Positions 35,755-44,531 of a DNA stretch of 64,000 nt are shown in pieces (the first letter of the stretch is position 1; every line of letters starts with the position of its first letter). Location: positions 1 to 64,000 of the forward strand of contig NZ_BCWP01000017.1 of assembly GCF_001592265.1 (NCBI RefSeq). The letters run 5' to 3'. The notes beneath the pieces are model-generated. The model worked only from the letters and a program-made list of their open reading frames with translations. It was not told the origin of the DNA and ran no database searches. This DNA comes from Curvibacter delicatus NBRC 14919. Lineage in GTDB: Bacteria > Pseudomonadota > Gammaproteobacteria > Burkholderiales > Burkholderiaceae_C. The position numbers and the translations under genes were made by a program.

Positions 35755-35889
35755 GGCCATTTGCGTTCGTGTGTCTGAGTGGCCACATGGCCTCGAAGAT
35801 GTAGGCTGGATGCAGTGTCAAAGGTCAAAAGATGTTTGGTGTCGATGAGTCGCCATGAAGAGTGAGACGGAGATTATCTTGAACCGCTT

Positions 35890-36639
35890 TCACAGATACT
35901 TCTTGAACGTCGCCGACGCGATGCACACCGCGACGCCGAGCAGCGCCGCGCTGGGCAGCAGGATCAGCAGCGGATGCACGCTGACCGGCAGCGCGAGGTA
36001 AGTGACCCAGGGCAGCACCGCCAGCGGCATCAGGCTGGCTCTCGCCCGGTGGTAGACGAAGCCCGATTCGCGGCCGGCGCCGAAGCCGCGCACGTCGCGG
36101 CGCACGAGCCCGTCCACCAGGCCGGTGAAGGCCGCCATCAGGAACAGCGGCAAGGTCAGGACCAGCACCAGCAGCCGCACGAGGAACACCAGCACTGTGT
36201 ACGCCGAGGCGATCAGGTAGCTCTCGACATGCACGTAGAGCTGACCGATGTAGTAGCGGAAGTCCTGCGCCTGGCTGCGCGCGCCGGCACGCGATTGCGC
36301 CGCCGCGTCGCGTATCCAGTCCAGCAGGCCCGTTTTCACGAACAGTCCTTGGTAGGCCCACTCGACGAGCTGGAGGGCGCTGCGCCCCGGCTCCTGCACC
36401 AGCACGCTTTGCGTGAAATGCTCCGAGACCTGCGACAGCTCGTAGTTCAGCATGCCCTGCGCATGGCGCCAGCCCTGCTCGGGCCAGAAGAAGTGCATGC
36501 CGATGCACTCGATCGCGATGCACAGCACCAGCGAACCGGCCAACACCCCGAACAGCCGGAACGGGAGCGTGATGAGGCCTGCGATCAGGCCCTGCTGGCG
36601 AACCTGCTGGCGCTGGACGGCGACGGCGGGGTCGCTCAT
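35890..36639 (-). CDS. ICE membrane protein, TIGR03747 family (DUF4400)
   Basis: 249-residue protein with four to five membrane helices (residues about 20-50, 145-185 and 205-235) and a conserved ECIGMHFFWPEQGWRHAQGMLNYELSQVSEHF region. It usually sits beside the coupling protein in G-type ICEs. The start overlaps the TraD stop. Downstream, the normal RAQPRD gene is displaced 6.3 kb by the defence cargo. The 135 bases past its stop hold a GAGGCCAT/ATGGCCTC inverted repeat at about 35752-35793. Confidence 0.88.
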   Translation of the reverse strand: MSDPAVAVQRQQVRQQGLIAGLITLPFRLFGVLAGSLVLCIAIECIGMHFFWPEQGWRHAQGMLNYELSQVSEHFTQSVLVQEPGRSALQLVEWAYQGLFVKTGLLDWIRDAAAQSRAGARSQAQDFRYYIGQLYVHVESYLIASAYTVLVFLVRLLVLVLTLPLFLMAAFTGLVDGLVRRDVRGFGAGRESGFVYHRARASLMPLAVLPWVTYLALPVSVHPLLILLPSAALLGVAVCIASATFKKYL

Positions 36640-38795
36640 GCCGTGGCCCCTTCATCCGCGCTGGCCATCTGCTTGAAGTCGGCCAGCAGATCGTCGGGCA
36701 GCGCCTGGTCCTGCAGGCCGGGAAGCCCCTTGTTGTCCCACCACTCGCCGGCCTCGACGTAGTGCTGCCGCATGTAGCCGGCCAGTTCCTGCAGATCCTT
36801 GGGCATGGCCTCGTCGGGGTCGGGCGCCGGCAGTGGCATGCGCACCTTCCACAGGTGGCCGCCCTCGATCAGCGCGAAGCATTGGCCCTTGGGCAGGCCC
36901 ACGACGTGCGCTGGTTCGATCAGCGGCACGCTGTTGCTGCTGATGCGGTCCTGCGTGTTCGACGTGAAGGCGGTGTTGCCGGTCGGGTCTGAGCTGTCGG
37001 TGGCGCCGCTCATCACCGTCGTCGTGTAGACCTCGACCTTGGGCAGTTGGCGCGTCAGCAGTTCGGCCGTGGTGGTCTCGCGCACGCGCAGCATGAACAG
37101 GTTGTTGAAGTTGCCGACGACCTGGCCCGCCTTCGCGCGGTTGCCGATGCGCGCCTCGATGTCCGAGAGGGTCTGCGTGTAGGCCGTGACCTGGACGCCC
37201 GCGCCGCCGCCCTTGTTGACCATGGGTATGAACTCGTCGCCCATGAGTTCGTTGAACTCGTCGGCATGGACGTTGATGGGCACCTTGATGCCCGTCGCGG
37301 CACCCGGCAGGCCGTCGTCGATGCCGAACTTGTAGATGTGACCCGCGACGGATACGAGGTCGGAGAACATCGAATTGCCGACCGCCGCCGCGACTTCCGC
37401 GTCCGATAGTGCATCGAGGCCGACATAGACCACGGCCCGCTTCCTGATGATCTGCATCCAGTCGAAGATCGGGCGTGGGTCGGCGAGGTCCGAATAGTTC
37501 GGCGCCAGCAACTGCGCGATCTTGCCGGTGGTCAGCTTCTCCAGCAGCGGTAGGAGCGATGCGACGATCTTGTCGAAGTACGTCCTGTCGTAGCGCACCG
37601 CGCTGCGCAGGCCGTCGAGCACAGGGTCGTAGATGCGCACCTGCGACAGGTACTGCTCCAGCGCGACGACGCGCTTCTCGCGGCCGATCATGTTGCGCGG
37701 GATGTTCTTGTCGTTCAGCTTGGCTTCGAGCTGGACGATGACCTCCCAGGCCTTGGGCTCGTTCCGGGCGAAGTAGTGCTGGGCGTACTCGATGAACAGC
37801 GCATCGATGTTGATGACATGGCGCTGGATCAGCAGGTAGTCGGGCCGCTGCCCCAGCTCGACCAACGCCCGCGCGATGATGTTGACGAAGCGCCAGGCGA
37901 ACTCGCGGAACGCCGCGCTGTTGCCTTCACCGGAAAGCTGGCCGGCGATGCGCGTGGCAACTTCCGAGATGCGCCCGAAGCGTCCCACCGCGTTGTAGCG
38001 CGCGGAGATGTCCGGCCAGCCCAGGTGGAACACATAGAACTCGCCCTCGCGCCCGGCACGCTTGGCCTCCACGTACATGCGCTTCAGGAGGTCCGCATCG
38101 CCTTTGGGATCGAAGACGATCACGACCTCGTGCTGTCCGTTGAGCTTGCGCCGTATGTCCTGGGTGATGAACAGCTCGGCCAACCTCGTCTTGCCGACGC
38201 GGGTCGTACCTAACACCAGGCTATGGCCGACGCGCTCGGCCAATGGCAGCGTGACGTCGACCTCGTGCGGTTCGATACCGTGTAGCCGCGGCATACCGCC
38301 CACCGGCGGCAGCGGACGCGCCGGGTTGAGCGGGTTGTCCCAGGCCAGGGCCTTCGCCATCTTGGACAACGGGTACGGCGCGAACTCCAGGCGCTCTTCC
38401 ATGCGCCGCGCCATCCGGTAGATCGCCGTCGGCTCGACGTAGCGTCGGAACTCCGGCCGGTAGGTCTGCATCAGCCGGTGCGTGTGGCGCTGGTCCCAGC
38501 GAAAGCCCCGGCCGACGAAGAGCCGCTGCTGGCTGACCGGCACGTCGCGGCTGGTCATCACATAGCGCGGCAGGCGCCGGATGTTGCGCCGGTAGCGCAA
38601 GATGGCCCAGGCGTCGTGCAAGCGCAGCGCGCCGAAGGTCAGGAAGGCCAGCGCGCTGCCCAGGCCCAGCAAGGGGCTCAGCGCGAGCGACCACGGGGCC
38701 ACCAGGCACAGAAACGCGGCGCCCGCACAGACCGCGACGGTGTATAGCTCCACCGCTGGCCGCAGCAGGACTTCGACGGCTTGGGACTGGGCCAT
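36636..38795 (-). CDS. traD: Type IV coupling protein TraD
   Basis: 719-residue ATPase that links the relaxase-DNA complex to the secretion channel. Two N-terminal membrane helices (TVAVCAGAAFLCLVAPWSLALSPLLGLGSALAFL) precede Walker A LGTTRVGKTRLAE near residue 200. The TraG/TraD signatures VPINVHADEFNELMGDEFIPM and GVQVTAYTQTLSDIEARI follow. It begins 20 bases after the TIGR03765 gene. The length fits the family. Confidence 0.94.
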   Translation of the reverse strand: MAQSQAVEVLLRPAVELYTVAVCAGAAFLCLVAPWSLALSPLLGLGSALAFLTFGALRLHDAWAILRYRRNIRRLPRYVMTSRDVPVSQQRLFVGRGFRWDQRHTHRLMQTYRPEFRRYVEPTAIYRMARRMEERLEFAPYPLSKMAKALAWDNPLNPARPLPPVGGMPRLHGIEPHEVDVTLPLAERVGHSLVLGTTRVGKTRLAELFITQDIRRKLNGQHEVVIVFDPKGDADLLKRMYVEAKRAGREGEFYVFHLGWPDISARYNAVGRFGRISEVATRIAGQLSGEGNSAAFREFAWRFVNIIARALVELGQRPDYLLIQRHVINIDALFIEYAQHYFARNEPKAWEVIVQLEAKLNDKNIPRNMIGREKRVVALEQYLSQVRIYDPVLDGLRSAVRYDRTYFDKIVASLLPLLEKLTTGKIAQLLAPNYSDLADPRPIFDWMQIIRKRAVVYVGLDALSDAEVAAAVGNSMFSDLVSVAGHIYKFGIDDGLPGAATGIKVPINVHADEFNELMGDEFIPMVNKGGGAGVQVTAYTQTLSDIEARIGNRAKAGQVVGNFNNLFMLRVRETTTAELLTRQLPKVEVYTTTVMSGATDSSDPTGNTAFTSNTQDRISSNSVPLIEPAHVVGLPKGQCFALIEGGHLWKVRMPLPAPDPDEAMPKDLQELAGYMRQHYVEAGEWWDNKGLPGLQDQALPDDLLADFKQMASADEGATA

Positions 38796-38815
38796 GGCGG
38801 GCGCTTCACGTCACG

Positions 38816-39382
38816 TCAGGGCTCGATGCCCGTGGCGGTGATCAGCACCGGGTAGTGCTTGATGCCCAGGCGTTGCGCCAGGTCGTCGCCCGAGACGGGC
38901 AACAGCACTAAGCCCGGCGCGAGGCGGCGCAGCGCGGCCAGTGCTTCGGGTGTCGCGACGTTGACCACCAGCCCCACGGCGCGCAGCGCCTGTAAGTCCT
39001 TGCCCCGCTGTTGGAGCCAGTCGCGCGAGCGGTCGTCGTCGCCGACCAGGAACAGCGGCGTCAGGCCCGGCGCGCGGATCACGCGGCGCGGCTCGTCGCC
39101 GGGTGTCAGCCGCATCGAGCGCACCGGCAGCATGGCCGCCTCGGCATCGGTCGGGCCGCCAATGCGCGGCCTGGATTGCGGCGCTGGTTGCGGCGTGGCT
39201 GGCTGACTGGGCTGCGCATCCTGCGGGTTCAAGGCCCGGTAGTGCGGCAGTGCCGAGCTGCCGCCCTTGTCCTCGACGACGATCAACGGCGGGGAGCTGC
39301 TCTTGATGACCGGGCCGCGGCCCTGTGCGTGGGCCGTGGCGGCCAGCAGTGCCGCCATGGCGGCAAGGAGGATGCGGTTCAT
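38816..39382 (-). CDS. ICE protein, TIGR03765/PFL_4695 family
   Basis: 188-residue exported protein with a signal peptide (ILLAAMAALLAATAHA), a Pro/Gln-rich low-complexity middle (residues 45-85) and a conserved C-terminal domain of about 100 residues (VRSMRLTPGDEPRRVIRAPGLTPLFLVGDDDRS). Function unknown. The family always neighbours TraD and the lytic transglycosylase. The start overlaps the transglycosylase stop. Confidence 0.85.
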   Translation of the reverse strand: MNRILLAAMAALLAATAHAQGRGPVIKSSSPPLIVVEDKGGSSALPHYRALNPQDAQPSQPATPQPAPQSRPRIGGPTDAEAAMLPVRSMRLTPGDEPRRVIRAPGLTPLFLVGDDDRSRDWLQQRGKDLQALRAVGLVVNVATPEALAALRRLAPGLVLLPVSGDDLAQRLGIKHYPVLITATGIEP

Positions 39383-39978
39383 GACATGGGGCTCCGGGCA
39401 GTGGGAAGTGCAGCGCCCGGCCCGAGCACGCGGGTCAGGTGCTGGTGGACACAGCGGCGGTAGCGGGCGGCAGGCGCCCCGCCCGCGGGGCGGTGGTAGC
39501 GGCCGATGGCGATCAACCAGTCCTCGCCCGGCGTGTGCTGCTCCTGCAGGATTTCCGCGGCGATGGCGAGGTTGCGGTACGGGTCGAGCAGTTCGCAGGG
39601 ATGCTCGTAGCGCTGCGCGTGGTAGCCGAGGTTGACTTGGCCGAGTCCGGCGTCGATGCGATTGGCCGGCACGCGGGCGAGCGCCTGGCGAATGCCGGCG
39701 CAGGCCCCGGCCCGTGTGGCGTAGCGTTCGGCGCGGCCGGCGACGTTGAGCGTCCAAGGCCAGGGGATCAGGCGGCCACGCAGCCGCGCGCCGCTCTCCT
39801 GCAGCGCCACCGCGTACAGCACCGGCGACGGCACACCCGCCTGCTGGGCGGCGAGCTGGTAGGCGGGTGGTGGCACCTCCTGGCCGAAGGCGATGGCCGT
39901 GCAGGCGCAGAGCACCAGGGCCACTGCCGCGCGGCCGGCGCGGCGAGCCAAACTCGATGCCGCTATTGGCGCTGCCAT
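39379..39978 (-). CDS. Lytic transglycosylase (VirB1-like, SLT domain)
   Basis: 199-residue periplasmic muramidase that opens peptidoglycan for the secretion channel. Signal peptide near residues 10-32, then YQLAAQQAGVPSPVLYAVALQESG with the catalytic Glu near residue 62, and AGLGQVNLGYHAQRY typical of the SLT fold. It overlaps the TIGR03759 gene upstream by 16 bases. Confidence 0.88.
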   Translation of the reverse strand: MAAPIAASSLARRAGRAAVALVLCACTAIAFGQEVPPPAYQLAAQQAGVPSPVLYAVALQESGARLRGRLIPWPWTLNVAGRAERYATRAGACAGIRQALARVPANRIDAGLGQVNLGYHAQRYEHPCELLDPYRNLAIAAEILQEQHTPGEDWLIAIGRYHRPAGGAPAARYRRCVHQHLTRVLGPGAALPTARSPMS

Positions 39979-40694
39979 TGGCCGTTGACCTCGCGCACCA
40001 CGGCGGGCAGATCGCCGGGCAGGCCGAGTGACAGCCAGCGCCCGGCGTCATGGTTGAGCGTGATGGCGCGCGAGCGCACGCGGCCGGCGTCGATGCCAGC
40101 CTGCGTCGCCCACTGGCGGATGCGGGCGTCCTCCTGGCGGCTGCCGACCATGTAGAGGTCGAAGGCGGTGCCGGCCACCTGCAGCTGGCGCACGCGCTGC
40201 TCGCACGACGGGCACTCGGCCTTCACGAAAACCGCCAGCCGGCCCGAGCCCCGGTTGCCGGCGCCCGGCGCCTTCGCACCCGGCATGTTCACGCGCTGCT
40301 GTCCCGGATAGAGCCGCTTCCACGCCGCGTCGTAGGCCCGCTGGTAGGCCAGCGTCTTGCCCACGCGCTTCGATTCCGCCTGCACCTGCAGCTCCGCATA
40401 GCGGTTGCGTTCCTCGTCGCTGCGCGCCTCGATGCCCAGCGCCGTGAGCGGATCGAGGTTCGGGGAATAGATGCCCAGCGGCCCCTGCATCAGTTGGCGG
40501 TAGCGCGCCCACTCATCGGAGCGCAGGCCCCAATCGCGCGCCAGCCGTTCGTCCAGCGCGGCGTCGCTGCTGTTCTGAATCTGGGCGGGCACCGTGCGCG
40601 AGGACGCGACCGGCGCCGACTGTGCCGAGGCCGTGCCTGCCGTTCCTGCGACAGCGGCGAGGATGGCGGCGAAGCAGATCGCGGCGTGCTTCAT
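39963..40694 (-). CDS. ICE protein, TIGR03759/PFL_4693 family
   Basis: 243-residue secreted protein: signal peptide (AICFAAILAAVAGTAGTASA), conserved WGLRSDEWARYRQLMQGPLGIYSPNLDPLTALGIEARSDEER, and a thioredoxin-like C-terminal part with CPSC near residue 160. It may handle disulfides or fold envelope proteins of the conjugation system. Role unproven. Confidence 0.85.
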   Translation of the reverse strand: MKHAAICFAAILAAVAGTAGTASAQSAPVASSRTVPAQIQNSSDAALDERLARDWGLRSDEWARYRQLMQGPLGIYSPNLDPLTALGIEARSDEERNRYAELQVQAESKRVGKTLAYQRAYDAAWKRLYPGQQRVNMPGAKAPGAGNRGSGRLAVFVKAECPSCEQRVRQLQVAGTAFDLYMVGSRQEDARIRQWATQAGIDAGRVRSRAITLNHDAGRWLSLGLPGDLPAVVREVNGQWQRQ

Positions 40695-40703
40695 GGCCGG
40701 CCC

Positions 40704-41348
40704 CTACGGCAGCGCGAGGCGCTGGGTCTGGCCGTCCACGCGGAACACGGCGGCGCGTGCCTCGATCGCCAGCAGATGCCACGCGCCCACGGCATCGCCT
40801 TCGCGCAGCAGCCACACGTCCAGCACCGACGACGCCTTGGGTGCCGTCACCGACAGGAAGCGCTCGCCGCCGCGCAGCTCCACACCCACGACGTGGAATG
40901 GCGGTTCGGGCACCTTGGGCTTGGCCGGCTCGGCGGTGCGCTGGGGTGCTGCGGCAGGCGCGGCGGTTCGCTTCATGCGGGCTTCGATGTCGCCCACGCG
41001 GGCCTGCAGCGCCTGCACGTCGCCGGCATGGGCGTCTGTGGCCTGGGCCTGCTCCACCTGTGCCAGGCGTTCGTCCAGCGCCTTGCGGGTGGCCTCGAAG
41101 TCGGGCTGGGTGACAGGCTTGGGCTGATTCTTCGAGGTCGCCGCCTGCTGTTCGAGTTCGGCGACGCGCGTGTTGAGCGCCTGCACGTGCGCGTCCTGGG
41201 CGCTGGCCTGGCTCTGCTCGCTCAGGCGCGACAGGCCCACGCTGTTGACCACCGCGAGGATGCTCACGAGCAGCAGCCACGCGGCCGCTGTGATCTTCAA
41301 CCAGCGCGCGCGGCCGGCATTCTCGTCGGGAAGCTGCGGGATGGTCAT
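40704..41348 (-). CDS. ICE membrane-anchored coiled-coil protein
   Basis: 214 residues: one N-terminal membrane helix (WLKITAAAWLLLVSILAVVN), a periplasmic coiled coil (SEQSQASAQDAHVQALNTRVAELEQQ and on to about residue 125), and a small C-terminal domain (FHVVGVELRGGERFLSVTAPKASSVLDVWLLREGDAVG). The layout resembles pilus-biogenesis inner-membrane proteins of the PilL-to-PilV type in ICEs. Overlaps the PilL-like gene by four bases. Confidence 0.75.
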   Translation of the reverse strand: MTIPQLPDENAGRARWLKITAAAWLLLVSILAVVNSVGLSRLSEQSQASAQDAHVQALNTRVAELEQQAATSKNQPKPVTQPDFEATRKALDERLAQVEQAQATDAHAGDVQALQARVGDIEARMKRTAAPAAAPQRTAEPAKPKVPEPPFHVVGVELRGGERFLSVTAPKASSVLDVWLLREGDAVGAWHLLAIEARAAVFRVDGQTQRLALP

Positions 41349-41956
41349 GGCTGGGCCTCCTGGGGCACATGGGGATCGGCGGGTTCGTCGGCCGGCGCGC
41401 TCGGTGCCGGAGGCGCGGGAATCGGGCTTGCACTCGGCGCACGCGCAGTCGTCACGCGCGCGAAGCACACCGCGCGCGCAGCGTCATCGACGGACAACTC
41501 CCAGGCCGGCCCGGCGAGCGCCAGCAAGGCATCGCGCAACGGCAGTGGCCCGAGCCGCAGATGCGCCGCCGGCAGCGGCAGCGTGAACAGCGAAGCGGCG
41601 TCCGGCGCGTCGCAAAGGCGGTAGCCGGTGCGCAGCAGCACGTGCCGTAGCGCATCGCCGACGCTCGCGTCCAAGGTCGGCGGAATCGAAATCTCGATCA
41701 CCTGCCGCAGCAGGTCGCGCTGCGCCGGCTCGGGCACCATCTCGACCAGCGTGTAGCGCCCGTAGCGCGCCACCGGGATCAGGTTCGGCTCAGACTCCGG
41801 GGCGATGGCCCTGACAAACGCCGAAGGCTCGGGCGCGGTGGCAGCGGCCGTCGGGGGATTCGCCACGCCCGTGGTGGCGCAGCCGGCCATCAGTACGCAG
41901 CCGGCGAGCAATGCAGGCACAGCCAGGCGGTGGGCGACGCAGGTGAGTGGTTGCAT
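41345..41956 (-). CDS. PilL N-terminal-like lipoprotein (ICE type IV pilus family)
   Basis: 203-residue lipoprotein with lipobox VLMAGC and a domain matching the N-terminal part of PilL proteins in PFGI-1-class ICEs (RYGRYTLVEMVPEPAQRDLLRQVIEISIPPTLDASVGDALRHVLLRTGYRLC). The beta-rich LRLGPLPLRDALLALAGPAWEL segment is secretin N-domain-like. It is the first gene of the secretion block 41956 to 35890. The remaining pil genes of larger ICEs are absent here. Confidence 0.78.
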   Translation of the reverse strand: MQPLTCVAHRLAVPALLAGCVLMAGCATTGVANPPTAAATAPEPSAFVRAIAPESEPNLIPVARYGRYTLVEMVPEPAQRDLLRQVIEISIPPTLDASVGDALRHVLLRTGYRLCDAPDAASLFTLPLPAAHLRLGPLPLRDALLALAGPAWELSVDDAARAVCFARVTTARAPSASPIPAPPAPSAPADEPADPHVPQEAQP

Positions 41957-42067
41957 GGGGCAAGTTCCCTGGAACACGGAGCCCTCACCATCGCCGCCGC
42001 GAAGCGTTCGGGCAGCAAACAAAGGGAACTGGCAGGCGCCCGACTTCATCGCGCGCCATCGATGCAC

Positions 42068-42103
42068 GGAAAAAAGAAGCCGGCGCCCCGAAGGGCAGCC
42101 GGC
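42068..42103 (-). terminator. Rho-independent terminator after the helicase gene
   Basis: On the minus strand GCCGGC, GCCC, tetraloop TTCG, GGGC, GCCGGC, then TTCTTTTTT. It lies 14 bases past the helicase stop and isolates the helicase/methyltransferase unit from the PilL-led secretion block. Confidence 0.9.
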
Positions 42104-42116
42104 GTGGGTGGGTGGA

Positions 42117-44399
42117 TCAGGCCGCGACGAGTTGCCGGGCCAGTGCTACCTCGACGGAATCACCGTCCTGGTTCAGCACGTCCAATCCCGACTCGGGCAC
42201 GTCTCCCGACGTGCTCTGCGAGACCATGATCTTTCGCGCCATCAGCCCCAGGCAGGTCATCTGCGAGGAAGCCGCATAGCCGAGGTAGATCACGAGAACC
42301 GGCAGCTTCTGGCCGATGCGCCATGAGCGCCGGGCCGCCTGCTGCAGGCTGTAGACGTTGTAGCCCGACTGCATGAACACGATCGTCGGAAACTCCAACA
42401 GGTCGAGACCCGTCTTGACCAGCTCCGGGTTCGTGATCAGCACGTCGATGCCGCGGTCCAACTGCTCGGCGATCCAGTCCTCGCGGCGGGAGGCATCCAC
42501 GCTTGCGCGCAGCACCGCCACCTTGAAGCCTTCCTGCTCCAGCAGCACCTTCAGGCGCGACGTGGTGTCGCGCGTGCCGGTGTAGACCGAATAGACCAGC
42601 GTCTTGCGACCCGCAGACTTCTCCTGCTTGCAGATCTCGATCAGCTCGCGCTCCTTGGGCATCACCTCCAGCTCGTTGAACTGAGCCGGAACGAAGGCCA
42701 AGGTCTGGCGCGTGCGCGGGTGCACCACCGCCTCCGACCGGAAGCAGCAATCCGGCCAGGCCAGCAGCACGTTGAGGACCACGCCGAGCAGCGTCGTGTC
42801 GCGCTTCGCCAGCGCTTCTTTCAGCGCTGTGGTCAGCCGACCTGACAGATCGCGATAGGCCGCGGCTTGCGCCGTGTCCATCGCCACCTCGCGGAACTCC
42901 TCGTCGTAGGGCGACAGCACATTGCCGCCGATGTCCTTCAACTTGAGGAAGACCGTGAACGGCAGCACGCAACGCAGCACGCCCTTCGGGCCGAAGCCCG
43001 GCGCCTTGACGGTGCGCACCGAAATCTTGTTGCCCTTGGCCGTCTTGTGCGCCGTGCCGGTGCTCTCGGAATAGATGTCCTTGAGGACGCCGTGATCGCG
43101 CATGAACGCCATCGCGGCCGAGGTCATGCTGCCGCTCTTGGTCGGGCGGTAGCCATCTTCGATCATTCGCCCCGGCAGGGCTCGGAACAGCAGGTGGAAA
43201 AGGTCGTCGCCGTAGCCGCCCATCAGCGTGCCGGTGAGCAGCAGCGTCTTGCGTGCCTTGGCCGCCAACACCCCCATCGCTTGGCCCTGTGCGGAGCCGC
43301 CGTTCTTGTACTCGTGCGCCTCGTCGGCGATGAGCAGGTCGAACGTGCCTTGCGGCAGGTAGCGCTTGATGAACTCGGACGGCTGGTAGCCGCCCTCGCC
43401 GAAGCCGAACTCCATGTTCGCCATCGCCCGCTCCATGCGGTGCGCTTGGCGATCCGAGAAGACCAGCTCGCCGTTGGCATCCATGAGGTTGATGAACTCG
43501 TGGATGTTGTCGCCGAGCATGGACGCCAGGAAGGAGTCGCCGAACTTGCGCATCAGCTTCTGCGCGGTGACTTCCCCGATGGTCGGGATGCGCTGCAAGG
43601 CTTTGAAGACGGCCGTGGACTGGTCGCTGGCGGACAGGCTCCTCGGTCGCATCAGCGTCCACAGCGGTGCGGCGCAATGGCTGCACCGGCGGCGGTAGTC
43701 CTCGGCTTCGAGTTCGACCGGGTTGATCGGCTCGCCGTCGAGGTTGGTGATGACCTGGCCGCAGTCCGGGCATGCGCCTACTTCGCCGTGCCGCGTGCGC
43801 CGCACGTTGAAGACGGGCTTCCAGTGGAAACCCATGCGCATCCGCACGCGCCCGAGCACGAAGAACTCCTGGCCGCGCGCCGGTACGCCCAACTGCTCGC
43901 GCAGCTTGATGAGCTTGACCAGCGTGTCCGGGCCGTTGAGCACCCAGACCTTGGCACCGGCCACCGTCTCCTGGATTTCGCGGCGCCACTTGTAGACCAG
44001 GTGGGGCGGCGACAGCACCAGAGTGCGGCGGTAGCCTTCGGCGTGCAGCACGGCGGCCGTGGCGATGCCGACGGTCGTCTTGCCGCAGCCCATCTCGCCA
44101 TTGACGATCGCGGCGCGTTCGCCACGGTCGGCCAACAGCTCGGTGACGGCATGTACCACCTCGGCCTGCGCCTGGAACAGCTTGCGCTTGAGACTGGCCA
44201 GCACGAGCTGGCGGTGCGACCGGGCCTGGCCGGTGTAGACGGGAGGGTTGGCGCGGTTGAGCGAATCCAGCAGCTCGTCGCCGAACTCGGCGACGAAATC
44301 CTGAAGGCTCAAGGCCAAGGGAGAAGCGGCCGCTTCGAGCAGGTCGCCCTGGATGGGCGTGCTGTCGGCGGCGGGAACAACGTCGGTATCGAGGGACAT
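42117..44399 (-). CDS. SNF2/DEAD-type helicase of ICE accessory block
   Basis: 760-residue superfamily 2 helicase-like ATPase. Walker A NGEMGCGKTTVGIA lies near residue 100, the Walker B box IADEAHEY near 350, and the C-terminal helicase part has TNPELVKTGLDLLEFPTIVFMQSGYNVYSLQQAARRSWRIGQ, the SNF2 motif V-VI region. An inserted zinc-ribbon-like segment (CPDCGQV...CSHCAAPLW) is near residues 205-245. The start has a GGAG site. Neighbours are a methyltransferase and ICE unknowns. A role in DNA processing or counter-defence is possible but undetermined. Confidence 0.88.
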   Translation of the reverse strand: MSLDTDVVPAADSTPIQGDLLEAAASPLALSLQDFVAEFGDELLDSLNRANPPVYTGQARSHRQLVLASLKRKLFQAQAEVVHAVTELLADRGERAAIVNGEMGCGKTTVGIATAAVLHAEGYRRTLVLSPPHLVYKWRREIQETVAGAKVWVLNGPDTLVKLIKLREQLGVPARGQEFFVLGRVRMRMGFHWKPVFNVRRTRHGEVGACPDCGQVITNLDGEPINPVELEAEDYRRRCSHCAAPLWTLMRPRSLSASDQSTAVFKALQRIPTIGEVTAQKLMRKFGDSFLASMLGDNIHEFINLMDANGELVFSDRQAHRMERAMANMEFGFGEGGYQPSEFIKRYLPQGTFDLLIADEAHEYKNGGSAQGQAMGVLAAKARKTLLLTGTLMGGYGDDLFHLLFRALPGRMIEDGYRPTKSGSMTSAAMAFMRDHGVLKDIYSESTGTAHKTAKGNKISVRTVKAPGFGPKGVLRCVLPFTVFLKLKDIGGNVLSPYDEEFREVAMDTAQAAAYRDLSGRLTTALKEALAKRDTTLLGVVLNVLLAWPDCCFRSEAVVHPRTRQTLAFVPAQFNELEVMPKERELIEICKQEKSAGRKTLVYSVYTGTRDTTSRLKVLLEQEGFKVAVLRASVDASRREDWIAEQLDRGIDVLITNPELVKTGLDLLEFPTIVFMQSGYNVYSLQQAARRSWRIGQKLPVLVIYLGYAASSQMTCLGLMARKIMVSQSTSGDVPESGLDVLNQDGDSVEVALARQLVAA

Positions 44400-44419
44400 G
44401 GTGATGCTCCAAAGAAAAT

Positions 44420-44462
44420 GGGGCATGCACCTCCCCTGCGGGGCGATGGCATGCCCCGGGGT
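44420..44462 (-). promoter_or_regulatory. CCC/GGG leader hairpin before the helicase gene
   Basis: Minus strand: ACCC, GGGGC, loop, GCCCC, GCA, GGGG. Downstream GCATGCCCC is complementary to GGGGCATGC of the 5' side, so an alternative or pseudoknotted pairing is possible. It ends 20 bases before the start codon, just before TTTTCTTTGGAG. Confidence 0.65.
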
Positions 44463-44531
44463 GGGAAGAGGGGAACGGCGCGAAGCCGCAGTGGAAGAAC
44501 AGATCGACGGCGAACCGTCAGGGAACAGCGA